Origin: Oscheius dolichura
Lineage: Eukaryota > Nematoda > Chromadorea > Rhabditida > Rhabditidae
Length of the DNA stretch: 64,000 nt
Direction: 5' to 3'
Assembly: GCA_932521035.1 (NCBI GenBank)
Contig: OW051492.1
Coordinates: forward strand, 5,332,001 to 5,396,000
Part shown: positions 1 through 10,802 of the stretch, one piece after another
How the letters are laid out: every line of letters starts with the position of its first letter
How positions within the stretch are numbered: position 1 is the first letter of the stretch
Made by a program: the position numbers and the translations under genes
The notes under the pieces: generated by a model
Database searches by the model: none
Seen by the model: the letters and a program-made list of their open reading frames with translations, nothing else
What the model was told of the DNA's origin: nothing

Positions 1-19
1 GTCCAGATTGGGTTGATAG

Positions 20-240
20 CTCTCCTCCCTGGCCAGCAGCTCCCTGATGACGCCACCAGGTGGAACCAGTTATTCCGTCTTCCTGCAAGTGTCTCGAGGA
101 AGCTGTGGTCCTCTACATCGGAGTGGTCGTAGCACAGGGCAAGCAAGTCATCGCGGCTGATAGAGCGCCCATTCTCAGAGTAGCTCATGAATTCCTGGTC
201 GTATTCGGAGATTTCAGCGAGAAAACTTTTTTTATTGGTG
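20..240 (-). CDS. Possible coding exon at left edge, unrecognised
   Basis: The minus strand has an open frame reading LAEISEYDQEFMSYSENG and then a Leu- and Asp-rich segment (DDLLALCYDHSDVEDHSF). It could be a 3-prime exon of the RNase H-like gene after an intron that contains the poly-G tract, or the start of another gene cut by the window edge. A second reading frame near the edge (ELLAREESYQPNLD) also looks protein-like, and no splice pair was found that joins the two. No family was recognised. Confidence 0.25.
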
Positions 241-306
241 AAAGTTGAAAAATGACAGAGAAGTTCACTGAAAAGGGAAAGTGAAAAGAGAGAGAGAAGT
301 GGCCTA

Positions 307-329
307 CCCCCCCCCCCCCCCCCCCCCCC
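307..329. repeat. Homopolymer of 23 C (poly-G on minus strand)
   Basis: There are 23 consecutive C on the plus strand. On the minus strand the G-run starts right after the ADRLAK codons of the RNase H exon, so it is either coding for glycine or the first bases of an intron. Confidence 0.95.
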
Positions 330-330
330 T

Positions 331-870
331 TGGCCAGTCGGTCCGCAGCCTCATTCCAGCAGTCGTCCCCGTGTGCTGCTACGTGAAACCAGTGGATATA
401 TACATTGGAAGACAAGGCGTATATTTCCTGGATCAGATCAAGATTCTCGATGTGACCAGTAGCTCTTCTCCAGCCTCTTCTATAACAAGAATTGCAGGGG
501 CAGGCTTCTGTGGATCTGGACGCCAGAAAGAAGCTGTAAATCAAAATATTCGGTTTCGGACTGCCCAAGGACGAGGGCCGCGGCGGCGAGCATGACATCA
601 ACATATGACATTTGAACATATGAGGAGACAGGTCAACTCGGGAGGACCAGGGGCATGATCAATAATCACCGAGTGACCTGGGACAGGCTGAGGAGCAGAT
701 GACGCGGAACGGGAGATGTACATAGCCTGACCCAGGTACATGAGAAGTACGTGTGGGAGAAGAGTCTCGGTAGGTTGAATCATTCCATTACGGACACGGT
801 CACCTCAGGGGCGGGTGGCCGCCGCTTACTACAGAGGTACTTACCATCGACTGTAAACTGGGGGTTCCTA
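331..870 (-). CDS. RNase H-like protein, exons only partly resolved
   Basis: The clearest exon (331-479) encodes GWRRATGHIENLDLIQEI followed by the stretch from VYIHWFHVAAHG to NEAADRLAK. This matches the C-terminal half of the type 1 RNase H fold, which cuts RNA in RNA-DNA hybrids, including the conserved H..G...NE.ADRLA block. A 42-nt GT..AG intron (480-521) joins it to an exon reading NILIYS. Farther up, FTVDGDRVRNG spans another intron and resembles the first catalytic strand. The usual TDS strand and the N.AE helix were not found, so either exons are missing from this model or the protein has diverged. The start codon is not placed. Confidence 0.5.
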
Positions 871-1333
871 TAATTTTGATCATGTTGATTTTTTTAATTT
901 CGAGACTAGCTTCTCGTCGGGATGATTCTTTGACTTGTCCATGATCTGTTCTTACGTCAGAGGTGGCTCCTGCATGGGTCTTATCACACCCTCCGAGTCT
1001 TTTATGTCAAGCACGCGGGATAGTCCGTTCTCATGTTTCGATACAGTCTATTGTTCCAGTCCATCCTACCTCTTTAGTTCTTCTTCCCCTTACCTCTTCT
1101 GTTCTTTTCCGTCATCTCTTCCCTGCTTCATTCTAATACAAGTTTCTTCCTCGTGCCTCGTGACGTTCCAGATGTTTCGAGTAATAAATCACACGGTACC
1201 ACACCCTCCCGCCCGTAGGAGATCCGTTATCGAGCTTGTAAACCGGGTCATAAAATCAGTTACTTCAATTATCTTTACAATATTCTTCGTCGAAGTCAAT
1301 CGCCCTCTAGACTCAACGAAGCCCCATTCTCGG
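871..1333. other. Intergenic stretch, divergent 5-prime regions
   Basis: This lies between the minus-strand RNase H-like gene and the plus-strand saposin gene. It is pyrimidine-rich on the plus strand (1070-1160). No coding signal was recognised. Confidence 0.5.
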
Positions 1334-2386
1334 ATGACTCGTCTCCTCGTCTTCCTGCTCGCGGTGTGCTCGGCCCGGGCCTTCATCCTCCCCTTCGCCA
1401 CGCAACGTCCGATTGTCAATTTCGACGGGCCTTATTGCCATTCCTGTGAGGTAGGCATAAGGAATACCCCGGATATAGCAATTTCAGATGATAATTAACG
1501 ATGTCAAGGGTGACTACAAGGGGAACTTCAGGTATGCCGGAGGAGGGGGCCGTCCACAAACTACACCCTTGCAGACACGTCACCCCCGAACAACTTCTGG
1601 CCACTTTGGACCAGGAATGTGACAATAATTTTGGAGGGGTAAGAGTAGTTTCTTTTCTTGAGAGAGGCTCTTTTGAAGGAAATCAACCAGCAGTGTCGGG
1701 CTATCTCCGCGGCCAACGTCAACGCCATCCTCTTCGACCTGCAGGTAGGGACCCGAAGCGGATATCCTAGGGCATTCTCTGAGGATTCAATAAGGAGGAT
1801 GTAAACAGTAGTATATAATCGGTCGGGTCTTGGCCAATTTTTCTACCCACAGTGTGGAGGTCCGTCTCAGCCGGGTGCGCTGAGTAGATAGGGGAGAACT
1901 CTTTCAAGGCAAGACGGCGCCTCCATGGGCCATGGCGCAGTCGGCAGGCCTCCGGACCGCAATGCGGTGAAAACACGGATCGATTCCCATGCGCGCTACA
2001 TTATTTGCTATTTTTATTTTACTTTAAAAATGTGGTAGGTCTTTGTAGAGTACTTTTTTAATAGTCATTTATTCCAAAAGTAAACTTTTCAATGGTCGAA
2101 ATTATTTAAAAAGTGTAATTTCCGTACAAGTGGGTAAGTGAATAGAATGGGCTGAAAATTGGTCTAGAAATGTTTGCCCAAAAATGATTTTTTTTTTCAA
2201 AAAGGACAAGTTTTTGATAAGTTTTCAATATTTTTTGAGCTCGTGAATGCCTGAAAATGGCATGAAAATAGAGAAAATTGAAAATGGGCTAAAAGGCGGT
2301 CTAGAGCCGACCGATTATATACTACTGTTAAGCAAGGCCACACGGCATACTACATCTGCATGACCATCAACCCCCCTCTCTGTTGA
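1334..2386 (+). CDS. Secreted saposin-B domain protein 1
   Basis: Five exons: 1334-1450, 1488-1531, 1575-1638, 1679-1744 and 2333-2386, all in phase. The start gives a clear signal peptide (MTRLLVFLLAVCSARA). The mature part is a single saposin-B fold: YCHSCE at the start, two middle cysteines (DQECDNNF and QQCRAIS), and ICMTINPPLC before the stop, which makes the six-cysteine pattern of lipid-binding saposin-like proteins. In nematodes such small proteins are often intestinal lipid-interacting or antimicrobial effectors; that role is inferred here. The first three introns are 37-43 nt, but the last is 588 nt because it carries an inverted-repeat element. A second saposin gene faces it, with only 62 bp between the stop codons. 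Confidence 0.85.
1806..2327. mobile_element. Non-autonomous TIR element (MITE) in an intron
   Basis: The 22-base ends are exact inverted repeats: the left end starts ACAGTAGTATATAATCGG near 1806 and the right end is its reverse complement, ending near 2327. The direct flanks are TAA on both sides, fitting a 3-bp target duplication. TIR elements with TWA duplications are typical of the PIF/Harbinger group, but that assignment is tentative because no transposase is present. The interior is AT-rich and has no long open frame. Boundaries are good to about 3 bases. The right TAA flank plus the next G forms the AG acceptor used by the host intron. Confidence 0.8.
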
Positions 2387-2448
2387 GTCGATTCTGCCGG
2401 TGATCTCATAAATATGCAGGGTTTATTACTGTATTCCGTGTGAGATCT

Positions 2449-2988
2449 TCATCTAAAGCCGTCGTTACAAACTCCTCCTTTCTGACAGATCAAATGATTC
2501 GGTACTCCTTCTTGAAGAGCCTTCAACAGCTCCGACGCGTTCACCTGAAATGTCTCTTTAAAAAGTCTTCTCAAAGAACACTCGGGACACAATTAGGAGA
2601 AGAGTGTAAGAACCCGGCGCCACTCCGGGAATGGACTGTCGCCTCGCGGTGACTATCTATCAACACTTCCCGGTATTTCCCGTTTTAATATGTTGTAATT
2701 GTTCGCATACCTGGCAGAGAATTCTGCAGATGACCTCCTCGAATCCGGCGAAATATTTGCCACAGAGGCCGCTCGTCGTCGTGGACAGAGTGCCCTCGCT
2801 GATCTGGGAGAAGTTCTTCCCCGAAATCTGTCTGGTGTCGTCCATGAGTAACTGGAACGGGGATAGATTTCTTCTGGGATGGGGATCACCTCGCACATAT
2901 CACAGTAATCCTTGGCCGATCCGCTGGGAAATAAGAAAAAGAGAAGGAAAACGAGGGAGATCCGGGCGAAGGGAAGGGAGGACGACAT
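2449..2988 (-). CDS. Secreted saposin-B domain protein 2
   Basis: Three exons read on the minus strand: 2988-2890, 2851-2711 and 2544-2449 (111 codons). Residues 1-25 are a signal peptide (MSSSLPFARISLVFLLFFLF then PSGSA). The mature protein is one saposin-B domain: YCDMCE, LCGKYF, VICRILCQ and a last exon ending NHLICQKGGVCNDGFR. Introns are 38 and 166 nt. A reverse-strand AATAAA lies about 25 bp past the stop. It is the convergent neighbour of the plus-strand saposin gene. The two share the fold but not exon layout or clear sequence identity, so any duplication is old. Confidence 0.9.
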
Positions 2989-3244
2989 CTGAAGACGGGG
3001 AAGGTAAGAAGGACAAAGGAGACATCCTACCTTTAGAAGACTCCTGTTTAATTATAAGGGAAAAAGAGAATGCAGTGGTCAAGAGGAATGCGCAGACGAG
3101 GAAAAATATCTGACGGCGGTCACGCGAAGACAAAGGTGAAGGTGTAAAGCGGAGTGAGAGACGTCGCCACGAGAAGCCAAGTGAGTCAGGCGAGGAGGGT
3201 GGCGGTGGAGGAATGCGGTCGGAATGCCACCAAATGACCGTCAA
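2989..3244 (-). other. Region upstream of saposin 2 with a possible membrane-spanning exon
   Basis: An open minus-strand frame encodes IFFLVCAFLLTTAFSFSLII after a basic segment. It could be an upstream exon, part of the 3-prime end of the preceding gene, or chance. It is recorded here because it sits between two minus-strand genes. Confidence 0.2.
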
Positions 3245-3253
3245 GATACCGAA

Positions 3254-3873
3254 TTAGCAGAGTGAAGAGGGTGCAAGAGGAGGTGAGGACAGAAATTGGG
3301 CAGACCGTGAGCAAAGAATAAATTCCCGGGGAGAATGAGGTCGGAAACAGTTCATACGGATAGCGTCGGCCATCTGGAGGACACCATCCTCATTCATTCC
3401 GAATTTCTTCTGTTTTTTGGCAAACAAAGTGTAACGATCCCCTCGGGCCCTTCTCAGCTGGGAAATGTTCTGTTTTCAGTTGGACAAATGACCGGTTGTT
3501 GAGCAGGGAGCCGTCCGAGCTTAGCTTTTGTACGGGGATTTCGTTTGTCAACACACTCGGGAAGACATCGGTCATCCGCTGCCATTGTGCCCCGGAGCCG
3601 GTGATACTCTCTTCCCGGCTAATTCCCTGTTTGCCCTGCACCTCCAGAGCAAATAACCTCATCTGCTTCCTCACACTCATCTTCTGGTTTTCCCACCTAA
3701 TCTCTACTTTACCCCCCATCCTCCCCTCTCCAAGCTACGAGGAGGAGTCTCGGCTGCAAAGTGTTTTCTACAAAAAAAGGTCCAAAATTTACTGACGAGC
3801 TGTTCGGAGGCTCTTGAGAGTTCTGTTCTTCGCCATTTCGAGTGGCCACATAGCCCAGCTCCGTTATGTTCAT
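3254..3873 (-). CDS. Unrecognised protein, splice structure unresolved
   Basis: A start at 3873 opens MNITELGYVATRNGEEQN and runs into a 38-nt GT..AG intron. Farther on, a long open frame reads MRLFALEVQGKQGISREE and then VFPSVLTNEIPVQKLSSDG. After a possible short intron comes GDRYTLFAKKQKKFGMNE with VLQMADAIRMNCFRPHS and a TAA stop at 3254. The residue composition looks like real protein and unlike shadow frames, but the joins between the first and middle parts do not all keep frame. No family was recognised. Confidence 0.35.
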
Positions 3874-4646
3874 CCTTCCCCCTCATTACCGTGTCCCTTT
3901 TAAAATTGCCGCTTCAATTAGGGCGTTCGGGTGGAAGTGGCCTTGTTCTCATAATTTATTGCTTATCACACCGTCTCCCGTCAGCTGTGTTCTTTTCCTT
4001 TTTGGGAATATTTACAGGGAAAGTAGTCGTCGGCGGGGCGGTACCCTGACATCACTCGGTAGCCTACCTTTCCGGACGGAAAACACGCCCTCGACCGGTT
4101 GGCCGGGGTTTGCCCCGGGGCTTAAACTTCTTGAACAACGGGCCCTACTGGTATCAACAAGCGTCGAGTCAGTGTCTTCCCCGCTCAGCTAGAGGTCATC
4201 CCCCCTTTCCCCGCTTGGCTGATCCCGTGTCTTCTTCTGTTCCCCAAGGGATGCCCTGTTTGTCTCTCGAACGTTCCCATAGAATATTCCACGACTTCTC
4301 GTTGTTTTTAGAACATCTTCTGAGCTTTTCTCCTTGTTTTGTCATATTTCTGCCCTTCTCTTCCCGCCGTATTGTTTTACTACTCCTGTTTGGATTGGCA
4401 ATTTGTCCCGGGCGAGAGGTTGAGTCTTCTAAACCTAAACTGGTCGCGCTTGGTTGCCAACGCCACCTGGAGGGTCAAATGGGCGAGAGAGAGGAATGCC
4501 CGAAAAAAGCCAAGCTGTAAGAGGAAACTGCCACCTGAGACGTTTCTCTCTCGCTCATTTCGTGTCTTCCCCCCTTTACTTGTCCCTGTTCTCGTCATTT
4601 CGATTTTCCCAGGTTTTCCGGTCCCACGTAACCTTTTCCCCTCAGA
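3874..4646. other. Intergenic region upstream of the amine oxidase gene
   Basis: No protein family was seen in any frame. It holds the divergent 5-prime flanks of the unrecognised minus gene and the amine oxidase gene. It ends in TTTTCCCCTCAG one base before the oxidase ATG, a likely trans-splice acceptor. Confidence 0.5.
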
Positions 4647-7352
4647 ATGAAGCTGGTCTTCCTTCTCTCGACGACCCTCCTCGTCTGGGCCCAGCAGCGA
4701 TCCTTCCCCATCGAGACGGACGACCAACAGCCCAGACAGGTGGGTGTCCTCCCTGTTTATTTACTCTAAACCATATTGTCAGTAGCCAAGAAAAGCCATC
4801 GTTTAGGTTTACGACGTGGTTGTAGTGGGAGCGGGACTGACGGGGCTCTCCTTCGCACGAAAGATTCGCGAACTTAGGCCAAATGCGACCGTTGTTTTGC
4901 TGGAGGCCAGAGGACAGGTAAGAGGGTGTAACTGTGGGAAAAGCTCTCCATTTTACACTCTCCATTATTGTTCAGGTGGGAGGCCGAATCCGCGCGAGAA
5001 GCATGGCAAAGGCCACCGACGACGACTGGGTCGATCTGGGTAAATTGATTGGCCCGGCCGGGCAAGCTTCTTCCTTCAGGGTCACAGTTTATCTCCCGAG
5101 ATCACCACGCCTTACAACGAGTGGCTGCGGAAATGGACTTGAGGCTGGTGCCGCAGAGTATGTGCGGGGAGAGGACCCTGCTCCTAGAGGGAAGTCGACG
5201 AAAGAAGCGGTATCCCCCTCTGGAGGACATGTAGATATCGGTTTAGAGAGGTCTCTTGGTCTCCGGAACTCTCCGTCCGTCCGTCATTCCGGGAGGTGGT
5301 CGAGTCGCCCGAAGCCGGCGACTTGGCCCGTCAGACAGTGGCCGCCTTCGTAGAGTCGAAAAAACTCCCGATGGCCGACGCCGCCGCTACGAATCGTCTG
5401 CTCCAGGTACCCTTCGGTTGAGGGAGACGAGGCGTTTTCTCTTCTGTTCCAACCTCAGTTACACCAGTTTGGAAACTTTTTTTTCCTAATTTCGAGGGTC
5501 AAAGTTCTGATGACTTTGGCGATAACGCGGCGCCGTTCAAATTTACCTTGCCATGCTATGAAAAATGAAACGGAGACGAGACAATTGGGGGCAGACAGGG
5601 CAGGAAGGGAACTATAAAGAATGATAGAGAATTATAGACATTGTTTGACGCACCAGAGCATAAGACCTCGGCTCTCCAGGTGGCTCTCACCGCGGCCAGC
5701 GACAATGCGACAGTGACGGAACTCCTCCTAAATACGGGCCATGGACAGAGTCTCCTCCTCGAGAAGGGAGCCTATAACCTCGTCAGGTAGTTCTTCTTTT
5801 TAGCAAAACAGCCAGAATTGTAGATCTATGGCAGACAACCTCCATATCGAATACAACCAGAAGGTCATCGGAGTCAACAGACGTCTGTTCCTTTCTTTTC
5901 CTCCGCCAAACCACCCCTTACAGAAGCATACCCCGCTGTGGTAATGACCTCCAGCGACTCATTCCTGGCCCGTCAAGTTGTCGTAGCTGTCCCTCCCGCC
6001 GTTGCCTCGACTGTCATCTTCTCTCCTCCTCTAGAACAGAACTTCCAAAATTTCCTACGTGCGTCTATCATTTTCGGGCTAATTAGGCTATTTCAGAGCA
6101 GTACAAGCCACAGGGGGATGCTTATTACTTCACGGCCACGTACCCGACGGCATTTTGGAGAGGAAAAGGAAAGAGTGGACAGATCATCCACACGGCAGCC
6201 AAGGGGCCACTGGCCTGGCTGACAACGTTCGACATGACGACCGACACTCACTGCGTATCGGCTGCCGGCAATACCGGCATCCTGTGGGGAATTGCTCACT
6301 TTTCCAAGGCACCGAACGAGAAAGACCGATTTGCCACCTACAGTAATATTGTGAAGAAGTCGCTGAAAACCGATCTCGAGCCACTAGATGTCACGTAAGT
6401 CTTTACTTCTTCTGAGCAGCAATCTTTAGGGATATGCGCCTGGCCGCCGACCCCCTCGCCCTTGGCTCCATCGGGGTCCTCCCACCCGGTGTCTCTCTGG
6501 ATAGTCTCTCCTTCCTCAGCGGTGTTGTCCAACATGGGAAAAACACCTTTTTCGCTTCTGCCGAATTGAGCAATATTTCGACGGGTCTGATGAATGGAGC
6601 CGTGGTGGCAGGGGAACTAGCAGCCGACGCTGTAGATGTCTCTCTCTCCAGTAGTTTTGTATTCCGCGACTCCTCTGCGTCCTCCTCCTCCTCCTCTTCC
6701 CAATTCGCCTACATCACCTCGACCCACTACCCTCCCCAAGATGATGTGAGAGTGCTCTTTTATTTCCCTCATTGCCCTTTTTAGACTCTACACATTATGC
6801 TGGCTCCCGCCTTATCTCGTCAGGGGGCCCGATCAACATCTTTCCAGTACAGTACCTCCACCCACTATCCGCCTTCCCTCTTCCAGAACTCTATCAATGG
6901 TTAGGTATTTTTATACTATTTCATCAGTTGATTCAGAAGACGCGGCAGTCCAGAAAGATCTGCCCCAGTCCCAGTTCGTCTACCGTACCTCCTCGATGTA
7001 TCCTCCCACCGAACAACCGCCCGAGACGACGACCTATAGGCATTTTAGTTTTGGAAACCGGAAGGAGGAGGGACCTGCCAATTTGGTGGCCGCTCCCTCA
7101 ACAGAACAACAAGAAAATAGCCGCAATTTTGTCTATCGCACCTCGACACAGTATCCTTCGACCGACGTTCCCCCGGTAGCCAGCACCTTCTCCCACTTTA
7201 GCTTTGGGAACCTGGGTGAGCCGGGACAGATCCCACCTGCCTACGACATGGTAGAACAGCCGTCGAATGCCATCCAGGTCAGGCCTCGGAATGCCGTGGA
7301 CCCTGCTGTGGTCTCGGAACTGCAACAAGTAGCTCAAGAGGTGGGATACTAA
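4647..7352 (+). CDS. Secreted flavin-containing amine oxidase with C-terminal repeats
   Basis: The start gives a signal peptide (MKLVFLLSTTLLVWAQQ); exon 1 is 4647-4739 and exon 2 is 4807-4917. The FAD-binding Rossmann motif follows (VVVGAGLTGLSFARKI), then GGRIRARS and DWVDLGSQFISRDHH, the hallmarks of the monoamine oxidase/L-amino-acid oxidase family, which oxidises amines to aldehydes with release of peroxide. The core ends with ISTGLMNGAVVAGELAA, the usual FAD-contacting C-terminal helix. After the core come a Ser-rich linker and four degenerate repeats of the form FxYxTSTxYPP (near 6706, 6845, 6975 and 7130), two of them followed by HFSFGN. This tail is not part of the family core. At least nine exons use introns of about 37-45 nt. 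The substrate is unknown. Confidence 0.85.
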
Positions 7353-7522
7353 TGGTTAGAGGGAAGAGAATCCATTCCAGGCCTCGACGACGGACTCGCT
7401 CTCACTGGCCAGGCAGCTCTCGGCAGTTGTGCAACAGCTCCTCCAGGGTCTCCGACTGTGACCCGCCTTCCCGCTTTACCTGTGTGTATTTATGTTTGAA
7501 AAGTTACGTGTATGAACATTTA

Positions 7523-8117
7523 TTACGAGACGAAACAACTGAACCCGAACCAACCGCAACTGGTCGCCACCCTGGCCACCTGCTTCAGGGCGCGCATGGT
7601 GAAGAAGTCTCTCAGGTTGTACGTACTCCACAGGGCCTTCTTGTCCGTCTTACAAATCTTACAAAAATCACACTTTATGTAGCAGTCGGTGTGGGAGTCG
7701 AAGGCATCCCGAGACACGGAGGAACACGTCGAGGCGGGATCCTAGGTTATTCTTGAGAGACTAGAAAGAACAGACCAACCTGGGCCATTTTGGCGAGAAA
7801 TCCCAGAAGGCAGGTGGTTGTGCAGTCGATGAACTGTCTTCCGGGGGGAGAGAAACGGGCACGGGTGGCTGAAATGGCTAGAGGCATGACTGGCGACGAA
7901 TTACTTTCACTGTTAAAGTTTCTACAGTTCCGGAGGCCGTAGTGGATGAGATAGCCGGCCTCGCCGCAGTGTAACTTGTCTTCCAGCTGCAGATACGGCT
8001 GGCACACCTCTTGTACAGTCAAGCTGTTGTTGTCTCCCAGTACGAAAGTCTAAAGCGATGGATGGGGGAGTAAACAGTCTCTCTCACCATCCATCCGGAC
8101 AACAACAGGGCCAGCAT
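7523..8117 (-). CDS. Small secreted cysteine-rich protein
   Basis: Three exons: 8117-8088, 8049-7780 and 7741-7523, joined by two 38-nt introns and fully in phase. The N-terminus (MLALLLSGW) is short but signal-like. The body has about 14 cysteines, with blocks GRQFIDCTTTCLLGFLAK, DSHTDCYIKCDFCKICKT and ALWSTYNLRDFFTMRALK. The spacing recalls stanniocalcin-type helical disulfide proteins, but this is only a resemblance and no family is assigned. The stop codon overlaps its own AATAAA signal (TAATAAA). It is convergent with the amine oxidase gene 170 bp away. Confidence 0.7.
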
Positions 8118-8892
8118 TTCGGGGAGAAAACAACAAAAAACGGGGGAATAGCGGGCGAACAATGATTTGGCCGAAAGGAAGATGCTGCTAGCGGGAAGGC
8201 GGACTGATCTATGGTCTGGAACAAGCACAAATTGTAATGGACACGTCAGTAGAGATCACTTTTGGTCGCTTTATGAGTCACAACTGAGAGAACGGCAGAC
8301 GGAGAGGGGGAGAACGGAGGGTAAAGGGAAGCAGGCGAGTAGCCGGAACAAAGGCCAAAGAAGAGACAGATGGCCACTCGGAGGATGTCTACCCGTTTGT
8401 TGGTCGTTTATCTTTCAACCCTTGACAAAAGAGGAGGAAGTATCTTTTAGGCTTGTTGGGGTGACTGATAGGGAAGGTGTCAGCAAAACAAGAGAGAGAG
8501 GAAAGATTTATTGTGATAGAGAGCGGGGGAATGGTGCATACAGAGAGACGGGGACACATAATGGACCTAATCGTGTGGCCTAAGTAAACAGGAGAACAAT
8601 TGTAATACCCTAGAAACAACAAGAACAACGGGGGAACGGGACCCGGATAAAGCTGGCTAGAGGTAGGCTAAGAGAGGTCAGATCATCACATGAGACTCTA
8701 GACGGAAGGACTAGACCGAAAGTGACGCAGAGCACAGTCACCGATACGGCGGATGCAGTGATACTGTTTAAAACCACACGCGGAACAGGTCATCAAATCG
8801 TGGAGAAGCTGGTAATTACCCTGAAATGGAGAGGGTTGACCGGGCCGGAGGGAGGGCTAGTGCGGGAGAAAAGGAAGGGGGATCGCACCGTA
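8118..8892. other. Intergenic, upstream of the cysteine-rich gene
   Basis: Purine-rich on the plus strand with several random open frames (for example 8167-8583) and no recognisable protein. It separates two minus-strand genes and probably holds the promoter of the cysteine-rich gene. Confidence 0.45.
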
Positions 8893-9951
8893 CTATCTCA
8901 CATTTACAATTTGGGCCATCACGTTTTCGGGAGCGAGGAGGGGACTTCGACAGAGGGAACACGACGGAGGACAGCATTGGCCGGAGGAGACTGAAAGGGG
9001 GACGAGGTTAGCCGGGACAGGGCACACCCACTTATGTCGTAGTAGTAGAGGGTGCCGAGGATTATGGACTTGCCGTTGAAGAAACTGTCTAAAGGAGGAA
9101 TTTTAATGGGACAGGGAAGGGGACTCACCATTGCCACAGTTGCAACACTTCCACTCGGACCAGAGACACTCGACACACAACTGCTGGAGGAAGAAGCGTC
9201 GGCCATCATACATGACTTCGACGGGAGGACCGAAGTGGCGGACGGGCGAGAGGAAGAAGGTGCCGTCGAGGAGAGGATAGCGGTCGTAGACGACGAGAGC
9301 CTTCTGGCAGGCGACGCAGGGCACACAGCGCTGGTTGTGGGCTCCGAGCGTCTTCAATAGGCAAAGACGGATATCGTCGCCCCCTTGTGGACAATCGTCT
9401 TCCATCTGGAAGCCTGATTTAAAGGCATTTTGTTGGGAAATCCCCTCAGCTGCCTTTCACGTGCCCCTCTCGGAGAAAGGGCGAGTGGCAGAGGGCAGTT
9501 GCACTGTAAACAACGAGGGCAAACCCACGGACCTTGATGTGGATGCCATTGAATTTTGCTTTGGGAATGACCGAGAGCAGTTTGTCGAAGTTCTCCCGGC
9601 GGGTGAAGACGGAGCCGTTGAGGCGGACCTGCTCGTCCTCGAAGAACCAGTGCTTGTCCACGTTCGACCGCAAAACATCCGGGTTTATGCAACAGCGCAA
9701 TTCCATCTGGGCTGAAAGAGACAGCTCATTGGGTGGGGGCCAGACTCACCGGCATCCTTCCTCCACTTCTTGTCCTTCGACCCCTGGGTGCCGGATCTCT
9801 TTCGGAACTCGTCACACGAATCTAAAAAAAGGCTTCTTTCATCTTTTCATCTTCTAAAAACAGCTGTGAAACGAATGTTTTCGGGGTGTCCCGCGCCCTG
9901 CAGCCCGGCGGTCGGTTGTTTTGGCCCTGTGGAAACGCGACGAACACCCAT
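8893..9951 (-). CDS. Headcase-like protein
   Basis: The model starts MGVRRVSTGPKQPTAGLQ at 9951 and continues CDEFRKRSGTQGSKDKKWRK. The next exon has MELRCCINPDVLRSNVDKHW, FFEDEQVRLNGSVFTRREN and DKLLSVIPKAKFNGIHIK. The following exon has RCVPCVACQKALVVYDRYPL, GTFFLSP, VMYDGRRFFLQQLCVECLW and KCCNCG, and the end has ILGTLYYYDI with two CC/C.C clusters. The Cys-rich layout, the VYDxxPLxDGTxFxSP block and the GTLYxYDI end match the Headcase (HECA) family as I remember it. These are cytoplasmic proteins linked in flies to imaginal-cell proliferation and mRNA regulation. It is shorter than the fly protein. Assignment is by pattern only. Confidence 0.6.
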
Positions 9952-10802
9952 TTGTGGCCCGGAGAGACAACAACTTTCACCTCAACCGGCTCTCGATGTC
10001 TTTCTCTGCTCGAAATAGGAAAGCCCTAAAAATATCCAGGAACATGTTGATCCGGAAAGACTTTCGACGGCTTCCACGTAAATATTGTGAAATGGAATGG
10101 GGATGGCCAATTGGAAAACAACTTACAAAAAATAACAAGCACGTGGAAAGGAGAGCTCCCGGGAAGAGAGAAGCACAGCCCCGATTATTCGGGAAGGTGG
10201 GGCAGAATAAACAGGGGAGGACGAGAGCCGGGCTCGCCCAGTTGGGAGATGTCCTCTTATCTAGGGGTATCAGAGACTAGAGCGGGAGGAAGAGGGAAGG
10301 GACAGCGAGACAGGGAAGTCAGGAGTAATTAAACCGGGAATAATCGCGGAAGAAAGCACCTGCCCTCGTATCAGAGGCTAATCCGCCCCCCGGGGCAAAA
10401 CAATACAAATGAGGGAGAATAGCAGCTAGCCGAGGACATACCGTTGGATTTCTTTCGATCACGGAAAGAATCCATATTAGTTGAAGAGTAGTAACATGAA
10501 GAGTGAGGCTCAGGGGAAAAACAGCCGGAGGGGCGGGGCGAAGATAGACACATAAACAGCGAGACACCATGGTCGGGCGGGAGGAGCGCGAGAAAAAAAC
10601 AACTGGAACTCGTCGCAGACTGTACGGGCGGGGATCTTACCAGAGACATCTCAACGAGGAGGACAGAAACCAGCAGGGGCATCAAGGGAATCCAGCTATG
10701 GCTGACTCTCTTTTGAATAACAAGGAAGAGACACGAGAAAGGAGGAGAAAGGCAGAGAATAATTCATAGCGCAACCGGGTTAATATGTACAGTCTACGGT
10801 TA
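9952..10802. other. Intergenic, no gene seen
   Basis: Purine-rich on the plus strand. Open frames on both strands (10319-10685, 10569-10769) have compositions typical of non-coding shadows. It is the 5-prime flank of the Headcase-like gene and the 3-prime flank of the SYAP1 gene. Confidence 0.45.
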
